9,662 nucleotides of DNA from Pseudomonadota bacterium (GTDB lineage: Bacteria; Desulfobacterota; Desulfovibrionia; Desulfovibrionales; Desulfovibrionaceae). The translations under genes were made by a program, and so were the position numbers. The stretch spans positions 1 through 9,662 of the forward strand of contig JAEWPX010000098.1 of NCBI GenBank assembly GCA_023399375.1. Reading direction: 5' to 3'. A model generated the notes under the pieces. It was not told the origin of the DNA and ran no database searches. It saw only the letters and a list, made by a program, of their open reading frames with translations. Below are positions 1 to 6,847 of this stretch, in pieces (within the stretch, counting starts at the first letter, position 1; every line of letters begins with the position of its first letter).

Positions 1-509
1 GCCTCGAGCGCGGCCGCGAGCGACGTGCCGCCAAGAGGGGCCGCGTCCGGGGAAAGCGCGTCGAGGAAAAGGGCCAGCCCGGCGCGGTCGCTCGTGACCG
101 GACAGGCGAGCCAGGCCCGGCCGGCGAATCCCACCACCGCAGCCGGCACGTCCGGCAGCCGGGACAGCACGGCCAGCGCCGCGGCCTTGGCCGCCGCGAG
201 CCGGTCCGGGGCCACGTCGCGGGCGAGCATGCTGCGCGAGCAGTCCACGGCAACGACCAGGGCGCGGTTTCCCGCGACTGCCGGAGGTTCTGCCGGCCCG
301 CTGCCCAGGCGCGGGCCGGCCGCACCGGCTACGACCAGACCCAGGCCGGCGAGAAAAAGGAGATGCTTGGCGCGCCGCCTTCCGGCCACGCGCGACAGGG
401 AAAGGGCCTCGGCCAGGGCGCGGCGGCCCCGCGCGGCCAGATACAGGCACAGCGCGGCCAGCGGCAACGCGACCGCGAGGAGCAAAAATTCCGGCCGGGC
501 GAAGCTCAC
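1..509 (-). CDS. batB: VWA-domain membrane protein, BatB-like (3' part beyond window)
   Basis: About 169 N-terminal codons are present; the gene runs off the left edge. It starts with GTG at 509, whose bases form a GTGA overlap with the stop of the upstream batA-like gene. A GAGG lies 5 nt before the GTG, so the two are probably translationally coupled. Residues about 8-26 and 50-66 are hydrophobic membrane segments. A von Willebrand factor A domain follows, beginning VVAVDCSRSMLARDVAP. D89, S91 and S93 make the DxSxS part of the metal-ion-dependent adhesion site, and a GGTSL stretch near the window edge should supply the MIDAS threonine. The 'SRSM.A.DV.P.RL' wording is characteristic of BatB. 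In the family this is an inner-membrane protein whose VWA domain faces the periplasm and often pairs with BatA. A C-terminal TPR region, present in some homologues, cannot be judged here. Confidence 0.85.
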   Translation of the reverse strand, partial: MSFARPEFLLLAVALPLAALCLYLAARGRRALAEALSLSRVAGRRRAKHLLFLAGLGLVVAGAAGPRLGSGPAEPPAVAGNRALVVAVDCSRSMLARDVAPDRLAAAKAAALAVLSRLPDVPAAVVGFAGRAWLACPVTSDRAGLALFLDALSPDAAPLGGTSLAAALE

Positions 510-1498
510 GGCCACCTCGGCGAGCGCACGGGCCCGAGCGCGGCCCAGGCGAGAAGCAGGCAGACGGCCAGGGCGGCGACAAGCGGCGCAAGCTCGATGT
601 CGCGCCTGCCCGGCACGCGCGTCATGTCGCTTTGCGCCCGGGCAAGCACGGCGTCGATGGCCCGCGACAGGCCGGCCGCGTCCTCGGCCCGGAAAAGCGC
701 TCCGCCCGAGCCCGAGGCCAGCGCGTTAAGCGCCGCCGTGTCCACGGGCGCGGCCTCGCGCACGATCTCCTGGCCGAGCAGCGGATGGTTGACCAGAAAC
801 GGGGCCGGCTCGTCGCCGCCCACGCCCACGGCAAGGACGGTCACGCCCCGGTCCGCGGCGGCCAGGGCGGCGGTTTCGGGACGCAGCTCTCCGGCGTTGG
901 AGCGGCCGTCGCCGAAGACGACCACGATTTTCGCCAGTCCCGGCGCGTCCGTAAGGCGCTTGACGGCCAACGCCACGGCGTCTCCCATGGCCGTGCGCCG
1001 GCCGGCCGCGCCCACGGAAAGATTGGCGAGCGCCCGGTCGAGTGCCTCCCGGTCCGTGCTTGGCGGCATGACGACGTAGGCCCGGGAGCCGAAGGCGACA
1101 AGGCCGATACGATCCCCGGGACGGGCCGCCGCGAACCGCTTCGCCGCCTGCGCCACGGCTTCCAGGCGCGTGACCGTCCGTTCGCCCTCGGTCATGTCCA
1201 TGGCGGCCATGGATTCGGAAAGGTCGATGGCGAGCATGACGTCGATGCCGCGCCCGACGTAGGCAGCGGTTTCCTCGCGCAGCGCCGGGCCGGATGCGGC
1301 AAGTGCCAGGGCGGCGATGCCGCACAGCCGGCAACACATGGGCAGCCACGAAAGCGCGGACGGCGCGCCGGCTGCCAGCGCCGGCCCGAGGTCGGCCACG
1401 ACGGCGGCGGCCGCGCCGCGCCGCACGCGGCGCACGACAAGCGCCAGGGGAACGAGCAGCGCGAAAAACAGGGCGAAAGGATGGGCCAGGGTCAGCAT
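506..1498 (-). CDS. batA: VWA-domain membrane protein, BatA-like
   Basis: 330 aa. The N-terminus (residues about 8-25) and a segment at about 52-68 are membrane helices. They are followed by a VWA domain beginning GIDVMLAIDLSESM, with MIDAS residues D92, S94 and S96, the threonine T169 (GRRTAMGDA) and D197 in VVVFGDGRSNAGE. A last membrane helix lies at about 303-321, leaving a short Arg/Pro tail. Helix pair, VWA, helix is the standard BatA layout and the length is usual. ATG at 1498 is chosen because it gives the full first helix; it overlaps the end of the upstream gene by 7 nt, and no strong Shine-Dalgarno sequence is visible, so coupling is likely. The family is known from the Bacteroides aerotolerance operon and from MoxR-linked gene sets. 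Its biochemical role is unsettled, and metal-dependent protein binding in the envelope is the usual proposal. Confidence 0.88.
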   Translation of the reverse strand: MLTLAHPFALFFALLVPLALVVRRVRRGAAAAVVADLGPALAAGAPSALSWLPMCCRLCGIAALALAASGPALREETAAYVGRGIDVMLAIDLSESMAAMDMTEGERTVTRLEAVAQAAKRFAAARPGDRIGLVAFGSRAYVVMPPSTDREALDRALANLSVGAAGRRTAMGDAVALAVKRLTDAPGLAKIVVVFGDGRSNAGELRPETAALAAADRGVTVLAVGVGGDEPAPFLVNHPLLGQEIVREAAPVDTAALNALASGSGGALFRAEDAAGLSRAIDAVLARAQSDMTRVPGRRDIELAPLVAALAVCLLLAWAALGPVRSPRWP

Positions 1499-1959
1499 GG
1501 ACGCGTGTCCGCGGCCAGACGCGCGGCGGTGAGGCCGTCGGCCAGGCGCTGGTCGGAGGGGATGGCCTGCCCGGCGTAGCAGGCGGCCTCGGCCCGGGCG
1601 AAAAGCCCGGCCACGGCCTCGCGCGCGCCTGCCGGCAGGGCGTCCAGACGGGAGGCGAGCTCCGCGGCGCTCATGGCCGTGGCCGCAACCCCCAGGCGCA
1701 GGGCCAGCACGCGGCGCGCGAGCGCGGCCAGCCGGAAATAGTAATCGCCGTCGCCAAGGCCGCCGGCTTCGCGCGAAAGCTGCGCCAGGGCGCGGCGCAC
1801 GGCCGCGAGCTCCCGCATTTCGGGGCGCGCCCGCAGCCGCCGCCAGCGCCAAAGCGCCACTCCCCCGAGAAGGACCAGCCCCAGTCCGGCAAGCCATGCG
1901 TCGGGCCCGGCCCCCGACGGCAGGGGCACGGGAGCCTTGATGTCGCGGATGTCATCCAC
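1492..1959 (-). CDS. DUF4381-like single-pass membrane protein
   Basis: 155 aa. It begins V/M-DDIRDIKAPVPLPSG, has one membrane helix at about residues 20-36 (AWLAGLGLVLLGGVALW) followed by a basic WRRLRAR stop-transfer, then a helical Ala/Leu/Arg-rich cytoplasmic domain. The 'RDIK.P' opening, the single helix and the position between a DUF58 gene and two VWA genes match DUF4381 family members in MoxR/Bat operons. The GTG start at 1959 is supported by GGAG at 1966-1969 with 6-nt spacing. It lies inside the last codons of the DUF58 gene (8-nt overlap). The frame stays open upstream, but that stretch is Arg/Pro-rich and overlaps DUF58, so it is not taken as coding. No enzymatic motif is seen; a scaffold role linking DUF58 to the VWA proteins is inference. 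Confidence 0.78.
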   Translation of the reverse strand: MDDIRDIKAPVPLPSGAGPDAWLAGLGLVLLGGVALWRWRRLRARPEMRELAAVRRALAQLSREAGGLGDGDYYFRLAALARRVLALRLGVAATAMSAAELASRLDALPAGAREAVAGLFARAEAACYAGQAIPSDQRLADGLTAARLAADTRPC

Positions 1960-2896
1960 GGGCGGCTCCGGGCGCGCCGCCGGACGCGCGAAGGCCCGGC
2001 CGGCAGCGCGCGCGGAAATAGGCATCCAGGGCCGGCGCGGGATGCGCGGCGGGGTCGAGTTCCACCACGCCGACGCCCGCGGCGCGCAGGCCGGCCACGG
2101 TGCGCCGGCGGCGCTCCTCCCTTGCGGCGACGAAACGGGCGCGGGCCGTGGCGTCGGCGAAATCGCACACGGCGCGCCGGCCGGATTCGGCTTCAACAAA
2201 TTCCACCACGCCCCGCAGCGGCAGGAGCGGCGCGGCAACCCCGGCCACAAAGCCCGCCGTGACCTCGTGGCGCGCGGCCAGCCGGCCAAGCGGCGCGACG
2301 CAATCGCCTGCGGCGCAGTCGGAGAAAACGAAGACCGGGGAGCGGTGCGGCAAAACGGACGCGACCAGCGCGAGCGCCGGGCCGGGATCGGTGCCGCGCC
2401 CGACGGGCCTTGCGCCGGCCAGGGCGGCGGCCACGGCATGGGCCTGCCCGGGGCCTTTGCCCGGGGGCAGGAACGCCTCGACGCGGTCGGAAAAAAGCAC
2501 GAGCCCCACCCGGTCGCGGCTGGCCGCGACGCTGACGGCAAGCACCACGGCAGCCAGCGCCGCGCAGTACGCGACGCCGCCCGCTTGCCCCCCCACGGCC
2601 ATGGAGGGGCTCACGTCCACGGCGAGCATGACCGTGCGGGCGCGCTCCTCGCGGAAGCGTTTGACGAACGGCCGGCCGAGCCGGGCCGTGACCTTCCAGT
2701 CCATGGCCGCCACGTCGTCGCCGGGAACGTATTCGCGGGATTCCTCGTACTCGATGCCCGCGCCACGGTAGGCCGCGCGGTAGCCGCCGGCCAGGGCGTC
2801 GCGGGACAGGGCGTCGCCGCCGAGACGCACGCGGCGCGCGGCGGCGAGCAGCGCTTTCGCCTCGAATTGCGGATGGAACATCTGGGCAGCCTGCAT
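1952..2896 (-). CDS. DUF58 family protein (VWA-like)
   Basis: 314 aa from ATG at 2896. The DUF58 signature is clear: a GGYRAAYRGAGIEYEESREY stretch, then VPGDDVAAMDWKVTARLG and VKRFREE (about residues 37-84). A degenerate VWA-like fold follows with DVSPSM (D94, S96, S98) and later FVFSDCA. It looks cytoplasmic, with no convincing membrane helix. Three starts are possible: GTG 2947, ATG 2896 and ATG 2881. The 2896 start has GGAGG 11 nt upstream. The 2881 start has no SD sequence, and the 2947 start would fall at the predicted transcription start, so 2896 is preferred but not certain. It is the first gene of a four-gene operon. Homologues usually sit directly after moxR and are thought to work with that AAA+ ATPase; here moxR is not adjacent. 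Confidence 0.87.
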   Translation of the reverse strand: MQAAQMFHPQFEAKALLAAARRVRLGGDALSRDALAGGYRAAYRGAGIEYEESREYVPGDDVAAMDWKVTARLGRPFVKRFREERARTVMLAVDVSPSMAVGGQAGGVAYCAALAAVVLAVSVAASRDRVGLVLFSDRVEAFLPPGKGPGQAHAVAAALAGARPVGRGTDPGPALALVASVLPHRSPVFVFSDCAAGDCVAPLGRLAARHEVTAGFVAGVAAPLLPLRGVVEFVEAESGRRAVCDFADATARARFVAAREERRRRTVAGLRAAGVGVVELDPAAHPAPALDAYFRARCRPGLRASGGAPGAARG

Positions 2897-2933
2897 GCGG
2901 CGTTTCGCCTCCCCGCCGGCCCGGCCGGCCTGC

Positions 2934-2954
2934 GCGTCACGCGTCACGCGTCAA
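2934..2954. repeat. Three tandem heptamers GCGTCAC/GCGTCAA
   Basis: Read on the plus strand, GCGTCAC at 2934-2940 and 2941-2947 is followed by GCGTCAA at 2948-2954. The array lies immediately downstream of the predicted -10 of the DUF58 operon promoter and covers the expected transcription start. It could be a regulator-binding array or slippage product; nothing in the sequence decides. Confidence 0.55.
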
Positions 2955-2982
2955 GGGTAGCAGCGCCGGGGCGCGCGGGCAA
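2954..2982 (-). promoter_or_regulatory. Predicted sigma70 promoter of DUF58-Bat operon
   Basis: On the minus strand, TTGCCC (2982-2977) is separated by 17 nt from TACCCT (2959-2954). TGC directly precedes the -10, an extended -10. The first-gene ATG lies about 50 nt after the expected start of transcription. The element sits in the only sizeable gap upstream of the operon, so the operon is probably transcribed independently of the FUSC gene. Confidence 0.5.
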
Positions 2983-3069
2983 CGCGGCTTCGCATGGCGG
3001 CTTTTTAAAGAATCGTCAGGATCCGTTCAGGAAAAATTCATGCCGCCTGCGTGTCGCCCGCTTGCGACC

Positions 3070-4155
3070 TCAGACTTCGGCCTCGTAGGCCCGGATGCGC
3101 CGAACGATCTCGCCGGCGTCGGCGGCGCAGGAGAGCATGCCGTGCATGAAGCTGAAAAAATGCATGACCTCGCTCAAGTCATAGGCTGCCGGGGCGCGTT
3201 CGCGACGGATGGCCGCAAGTTTCTCCCGGGCCTTGCCCACGGCGACGGACAGCGTGTCCGTTTCGGGCAGCGGTCCCTGGCGGCGCATGTGCGCGGCCAG
3301 CCCGCGCAGCATCGCCGCCACGGCCCCCTCGAGGACCGTGAGTTCCTCGGGCAGGTGCCGGTGCAACCCCTGGCCGCGCCATTCGGCAGCCACGTGGTCC
3401 ATGGCCAGGATGTGCTCGAAGAGCCGCTCGCCCCGGTAGAGCAGCATGGAACGCAAGGTGCCTTCGTCGCCGCCCCGGCCCTCGATCACGGATTCCCGGC
3501 GCAGCTCCCGGCAACGGGCCAGGGTACGCAGGATGCGGTCCTTGATCGCGAAGACCTGCCGTTCGACGTAGTCGTCGTGCAGCCGGCCCTCGACCACCAG
3601 GGCGAAATAGGAGGCCGCATCGTCGAAGACCGTGGCCAGCCCGTGCTCCAGGGCGCGGCTGGCGCGCGAGGGCAGCACCACGGCGGAGACGACCAGGGCG
3701 GTGACGATGCCGATGGAGATTTCGATGAACCGGTCTGTGCCCATGATCAGGGCGGACGTGCCGGGGTGGCCGGCCAGGATGACGATGACGGCCGTGATGC
3801 CGGCCACGCGCGAGCTCTCGCGCAGGCGGGGGATGGCCGCGCACACGGACAGGGTGGCGAAGACCGCAAGCCCCACGGCAAGAAACGACTGGCCGCCCCA
3901 GTGCGCGGCCAAAGCGCCGGCCACGGCCCCGATGGCCGTCCCGGCCAGCCGCGTCCAGGAAGCCCAGATGGAGCCGCCGAGGTTGGCCTGCATGACGATG
4001 ACGGCCGTGACCACGGCCCAGTAGCCCTGGGGCAGCGCCAGGGCCGTGACCAGGGCAAGCGTCGCCACCGCCGCCACGGCCGTGCGCAGGGCGTGGCGCA
4101 GCCCCAGCCGGCGCACCAGCCATGCCGCGCGTGCGGTCCATTTTCTCTCCGTCAC
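3070..4155 (-). CDS. FUSC-family (aromatic acid exporter-like) inner-membrane protein
   Basis: 361 aa. Six membrane helices fill residues about 22-162. The family core reads YWAVVTAVIVMQANLGGS (45-62), followed by WTRLAGTAIGAVAGA (67-81). The last helix is introduced by DRFIEISIGIV. The remaining 200 residues are an amphipathic, charged helical cytoplasmic domain. This is the single-module form of the FUSC / ArAE superfamily, half the size of PET-type proteins such as AaeB. Family members are linked to export of aromatic acids or fusaric acid, but many, including this one, have no known substrate. Start is GTG at 4155, preceded by AAGGAGG at 4160-4166 with a short 4-nt spacing. It is transcribed away from the kinase and has no partner membrane-fusion or outer-membrane gene beside it. 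A clear promoter of its own is not recognised. Confidence 0.85.
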   Translation of the reverse strand: MTERKWTARAAWLVRRLGLRHALRTAVAAVATLALVTALALPQGYWAVVTAVIVMQANLGGSIWASWTRLAGTAIGAVAGALAAHWGGQSFLAVGLAVFATLSVCAAIPRLRESSRVAGITAVIVILAGHPGTSALIMGTDRFIEISIGIVTALVVSAVVLPSRASRALEHGLATVFDDAASYFALVVEGRLHDDYVERQVFAIKDRILRTLARCRELRRESVIEGRGGDEGTLRSMLLYRGERLFEHILAMDHVAAEWRGQGLHRHLPEELTVLEGAVAAMLRGLAAHMRRQGPLPETDTLSVAVGKAREKLAAIRRERAPAAYDLSEVMHFFSFMHGMLSCAADAGEIVRRIRAYEAEV

Positions 4156-4217
4156 GCTTCCTCCTTGACCGAAAGCGCGCTGTGTATCCCCGTTGCCCCG
4201 GCATGGGAAGCCCTTTT

Positions 4218-4250
4218 GCGCGGGGGTCCCCGGCGAGTTGTGCCCCGCGC
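4218..4250. repeat. Inverted repeat GCGCGGGG...CCCCGCGC over kinase promoter
   Basis: GCGCGGGG (4218-4225) and its exact complement CCCCGCGC (4243-4250) are 17 nt apart. The right arm starts on the last base of the predicted -35 hexamer. It could be an operator half-site pair or, if transcribed toward FUSC, a leader hairpin. No T-run follows it on either strand, so it is not a classic terminator. Confidence 0.5.
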
Positions 4251-4266
4251 GGGCCTATGCTAGAAA
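4238..4266 (+). promoter_or_regulatory. Predicted sigma70 promoter upstream of kinase
   Basis: TTGTGC (4238-4243), a 17-nt spacer ending in TGC, then TAGAAA (4261-4266), giving an extended -10. Transcription would begin near 4273, leaving a leader of about 145 nt before the kinase start. The candidate small ORF lies in that leader. Confidence 0.5.
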
Positions 4267-4327
4267 TTCCTGAAGCGACGCGGTGGTCCTCCTTCCGGGC
4301 GGCCTCGTCCGCATGGAGATGTCCGCC

Positions 4328-4420
4328 ATGCAACAATTGTTGTGGCGCAGCGCCGACGGAACGATGTCGGCCGCGCCATTCGGATTCTTCACCGCTCCGC
4401 TGCCGGAGATGGACGCATGA
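4328..4420 (+). CDS. Candidate 30-aa small protein coupled to the kinase
   Basis: ATG at 4328 opens 30 codons (MQQLLWRSADG..., ending ...PLPEMDA). Its TGA at 4418-4420 forms an ATGA overlap with the kinase start at 4417. GGAG at 4315-4318 lies 9 nt before this ATG, a good ribosome-binding distance. In-frame ATGs at 4319 and 4313 and a GTG at 4283 could give slightly longer forms; an in-frame TGA at 4271 closes the frame upstream. The composition (W, two F, M, Q, only one Arg) is unlike the Arg/Pro-rich shadow frames that fill this GC-rich window, and it lies inside the predicted kinase transcript. I do not recognise the family. It may be a leader peptide that couples kinase translation, a small partner protein, or chance. 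No membrane helix is visible. Confidence 0.45.
   Translation: MQQLLWRSADGTMSAAPFGFFTAPLPEMDA
4331..4342. repeat. Perfect palindrome CAACAATTGTTG
   Basis: A 12-bp perfect, AT-rich palindrome in the kinase leader, flanked by GCCA on the left and TGGC on the right, so an RNA hairpin could extend with a 2-nt bulge. It encodes QQLL at codons 2-5 of the candidate small ORF and starts right after that ORF's ATG. It could be a DNA-binding site or a structure affecting translation. Confidence 0.45.
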
Positions 4421-6036
4421 CCGGCGGGCGATTGCTCGTTCGGGGCGGTCCGGACCGGGACGCGCGGCTGCTCGCGGCAAAGCTCGCCGCGCCCGGCAGG
4501 CGCACGGCGGCATTTTCCCTGCAAACCGCCCTGCAGCTCGCCCACGACGCCCTGCCCGACGTCGTGGTGGTATCCGCTTTCGATGCGCCGCCCGGGCAAC
4601 TCCTGGAACTGCTCGCCTGGTGGCGCGACCTGCCGGTCCATGCGGTGTTCCTGGCTGCGGCCGACGCACCCGTCCCGGCCTGGCCGGGCCTGCGGAACCT
4701 TTCCGGCCTCGACGCGACGTCCATCGCCGCCGTATGCGACATCCTCGCCGCAGGCGACGATGCGGCCCGGGCCGCGCGACAGGCCGAGGCCTGGCGTACG
4801 GCCTTCATCGCCGCCTTTCCGGGCTTCATCGTGGCCTGCAACAGGGCCTACCAGGTGGCGTACGCCAACGCCCCCGTCGTTTCCCGCAGCGGTCGCGACC
4901 CGGTGGGAGCCCCATGTCACAAGGCGTTGCACGGCCGCGACGCCCCTTGCCCCTGGTGCCCCTGGGAACTCGCGGAAAGCGGCCAGAGCGTGGCCCTGGA
5001 AATCCAAAGCCCCCTGGACGGCAGGTTCTACTCCATGACCAGCACGGTGTTGCGCCTGCCGGAGCGCGAACCGTTGCTGCTCACCCTGTGCTACGACATC
5101 ACCGACCGCAACATGGCGCTGTCGCGGCTCAAATCCCTCAACCGCGATCTGGAGCGCCGGGTGGGCGAGCGCACGGACACCCTGGCCCGCCAGGCCGAGG
5201 ACCTGGCCGAAGCCAACGCACAGTTGCGCGAGCTCGACAACCTGAAATCCGGCTTCCTGGCCACGGTCACCCACGACCTGCGCACGCCGCTGACGTCGGT
5301 GCTCGGGTTCGCCAAGCTGACAAGGCGTGACTTCCTCAAGGATTTCATGCCCTTTTCCGAGGTCAGCGACAAGCTGCGCCACAAGGGGATGCGCATCGCC
5401 GAAAACCTCGGCATCATCGAGGCCGAGGGCGCGCGCCTGACCAGGCTCGTCAACGATTTCCTCGACCTGTCCAAGATCGAGTCCGGCCGCCTGGACTGGA
5501 ACGACCGCGTCATCGACCCGTCCGAGGTGGCCCGCGCGGCCATCGACGCCGTCAGCGGCGAATACGAGCAGAACCAGGCCATGGCCCTGGTGGTGGACAT
5601 GCCGCAATGGCTTCCCCCCCTGCGCCTGGATCCCGACCGGCTCATGCAGGTGCTCGTCAACCTGCTCACCAACGCCGTGCGCCATACCGGCGAAGGCGAG
5701 GTGACGCTGTCGGCCCGGCCCCTGCCCGGAAAACTCCTGGAACTGCGCGTGTCCGACACCGGCCCCGGCATCCCGGTCGCGGAGCGGGATCGCATCTTCG
5801 AGAAATACCACCAGGCGCGCCGGGGCGACACAACCTCCTCCGTACGCCGCGGCACCGGCCTTGGGCTCGCCATCTGCAAACATATCGTCGAGCGCTACGG
5901 CGGAACCATCCGGGCCGAGGACAGGACGCCGCACGGCACCGCCTTCGTCGTGGAACTGCCCGTCTGGACCGGGGGCGACGCCCCGCCCACGACACCCGAA
6001 ATCACGCGCCCCGAACCCGACCTGCCCGTATCCTGA
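4417..6036 (+). CDS. Soluble PAS sensor histidine kinase with receiver-like N-terminus
   Basis: 539 aa from ATG 4417 (GGAG at 4405-4408, 8-nt spacing). Residues 1-115 look like a response-regulator receiver fold that has lost its chemistry: the first strand RLLVRGG lacks the acidic pair, and the strand DVVVVSAFD has Ser where the phosphoacceptor Asp is expected. Residues about 126-233 form a PAS domain ending in CYDITDR, with a C167...C178-P-W-C181 cluster. A coiled coil (236-275) leads to HisKA with H286 (VTHDLRTPLTS). The HATPase follows with N box NLLTNAVRHT (N419), G1 DTGPGI (447-452), F box IFEKYHQ and G2 GTGLGLA (479-485). All catalytic residues are present. No membrane helix is seen, so it should sense a cytoplasmic cue. 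No response regulator gene is adjacent, making it an orphan; the partner is unknown. The domain order is secure, whereas the receiver-like call is inference from pattern. Confidence 0.92.
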   Translation: MTGGRLLVRGGPDRDARLLAAKLAAPGRRTAAFSLQTALQLAHDALPDVVVVSAFDAPPGQLLELLAWWRDLPVHAVFLAAADAPVPAWPGLRNLSGLDATSIAAVCDILAAGDDAARAARQAEAWRTAFIAAFPGFIVACNRAYQVAYANAPVVSRSGRDPVGAPCHKALHGRDAPCPWCPWELAESGQSVALEIQSPLDGRFYSMTSTVLRLPEREPLLLTLCYDITDRNMALSRLKSLNRDLERRVGERTDTLARQAEDLAEANAQLRELDNLKSGFLATVTHDLRTPLTSVLGFAKLTRRDFLKDFMPFSEVSDKLRHKGMRIAENLGIIEAEGARLTRLVNDFLDLSKIESGRLDWNDRVIDPSEVARAAIDAVSGEYEQNQAMALVVDMPQWLPPLRLDPDRLMQVLVNLLTNAVRHTGEGEVTLSARPLPGKLLELRVSDTGPGIPVAERDRIFEKYHQARRGDTTSSVRRGTGLGLAICKHIVERYGGTIRAEDRTPHGTAFVVELPVWTGGDAPPTTPEITRPEPDLPVS

Positions 6037-6037
6037 C

Positions 6038-6055
6038 GGCCGCGCGCGGCTTTTT
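6038..6055 (+). terminator. Rho-independent terminator-like hairpin after the kinase gene
   Basis: Two bases past the TGA stop, GGCCG-CGCG-CGGC(T) folds into a short GC stem with a CGCG loop and runs directly into TTTTT (6051-6055). The stem is only about 5 bp, so efficiency is uncertain, but position and T-run fit well. Confidence 0.6.
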
Positions 6056-6065
6056 CCCGAAACGC

Positions 6066-6103
6066 CGCCGCCCGGCCCCGGGACATGCCGGAGCCGGGCG
6101 GCG
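6066..6103 (-). terminator. Long hairpin ending the TPR lipoprotein gene
   Basis: CGCCGCCCGGC (6066-6076) and GCCGGGCGGCG (6093-6103) form a perfect 11-bp stem around a 16-nt loop, beginning 7 nt after the lipoprotein stop. On the minus strand only a weak TTT follows, so it may act as a partial or bidirectional terminator or as a 3' end stabiliser between the convergent genes. Confidence 0.55.
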
Positions 6104-6109
6104 CGTCGA

Positions 6110-6811
6110 TCAGATGTCGTTGAGGTCGATGGTGCGCGGCGCTGTCTTGGGCTTGGCCGGCTCCTTGGGGCTGCCCGCCGCTGGCGCGGGCGACGCGGCC
6201 GGCGACAGTTCGGAACCGGAAGCGCCCGCCGGCCGCGAAGACGTCGCAGCCGGGGAAGCTGCGCCCTTGCCGCGCGCGGCGCACAGCACCCTGGCCGCAT
6301 CCAGGCGGGCTTTGGCCTGGCCCGCCCCACCGCCCGCGGCGGACTGGTAGGCGGACAATGCCTTGTCGCACTGCCCGGAAAGCAGCAATGCGTCGCCGAG
6401 GGCCACGGCCGCGCGCGGGTCGTTGCCCCCGGCCTTGGCCGCCGCCTCCAGCATGTCCCTGGCCCGGCCCACGTTGCCGTCGGCAAGGGCGATCAGGCCC
6501 AGTCCCTCCATGGCCGGCGCATAGGAGGCTTTGGCGGACAGGGCCGTGGTGAAGGCGCGCTCGCCTTTTTCCCGGCCGTCCCGGACGCAGGCGTCCCCGG
6601 CGCGGGCCAGGGCCTCGGGGCCCGCGGACGCGACCTTGGACAGCTCGCGGCAGGCCGTGGCGTAGTCCTTTTTCTCGTAAGCGGCGTTGCCGAGCGCCAG
6701 GGAATCGCCCCCTGCGGGCTCCGACGAGGAAAATTTCATGGCGCCGCAGCCGGGAAGGCCGAAAAGCAGCACGGCCAGGCACGCGGGCGCAGCAAGACGG
6801 CGAAAGGTCAT
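6110..6811 (-). CDS. TPR-like repeat lipoprotein
   Basis: 233 aa. The signal peptide MTFRRLAAPACLAVLLFGLPGC has a lipobox LPGC with lipid-anchor Cys22, followed by GAMKFSSSEP. Residues about 35-175 are short helical pairs of tetratricopeptide type: ALGNAAYEKKDYATACREL, AYAPAMEGLGLIALADGNVGRARDM-like and ALGDALLLSGQCDKALSAYQSA stretches carry the A..LG.A....G....A pattern. The last ~50 residues are a Pro/Ala/Ser-rich low-complexity linker ending in RTIDLNDI. Start ATG 6811 has GGAGG at 6819-6823, 7 nt away. Such lipoproteins are generally scaffolds for envelope complexes; the partner is unknown. It diverges from the LysM protein gene through overlapping promoters, which suggests joint expression of two envelope proteins. 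Confidence 0.82.
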   Translation of the reverse strand: MTFRRLAAPACLAVLLFGLPGCGAMKFSSSEPAGGDSLALGNAAYEKKDYATACRELSKVASAGPEALARAGDACVRDGREKGERAFTTALSAKASYAPAMEGLGLIALADGNVGRARDMLEAAAKAGGNDPRAAVALGDALLLSGQCDKALSAYQSAAGGGAGQAKARLDAARVLCAARGKGAASPAATSSRPAGASGSELSPAASPAPAAGSPKEPAKPKTAPRTIDLNDI

Positions 6812-6847
6812 GACCCCACCTCCGTTGGCTTTACAAGCGATTCCAGG

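Noticed and set aside
632..1579. 315-codon plus-strand frame across the batA-like gene
   Set aside because: Gly/Arg/His-rich shadow of the clear VWA protein on the minus strand; no SD sequence or motif.
3032..3068. Terminator after the FUSC gene
   Set aside because: Only a 5-bp stem (GTCGC/GCGAC, 3053-3068), with the TTTTT run (minus strand, 3036-3032) 16 nt further on; too weak and too far apart to call.
4156..4230. Minus-strand promoter for the FUSC gene (GATACA near 4190)
   Set aside because: No acceptable -35 at 16-18 nt; not distinguishable from background.
4255..6486. 743-codon open frame on the minus strand, antisense to the kinase
   Set aside because: The plus-strand kinase has complete catalytic motifs. 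The antisense frame is open because of GC-rich codon structure, crosses a terminator and another gene, and shows no family pattern.
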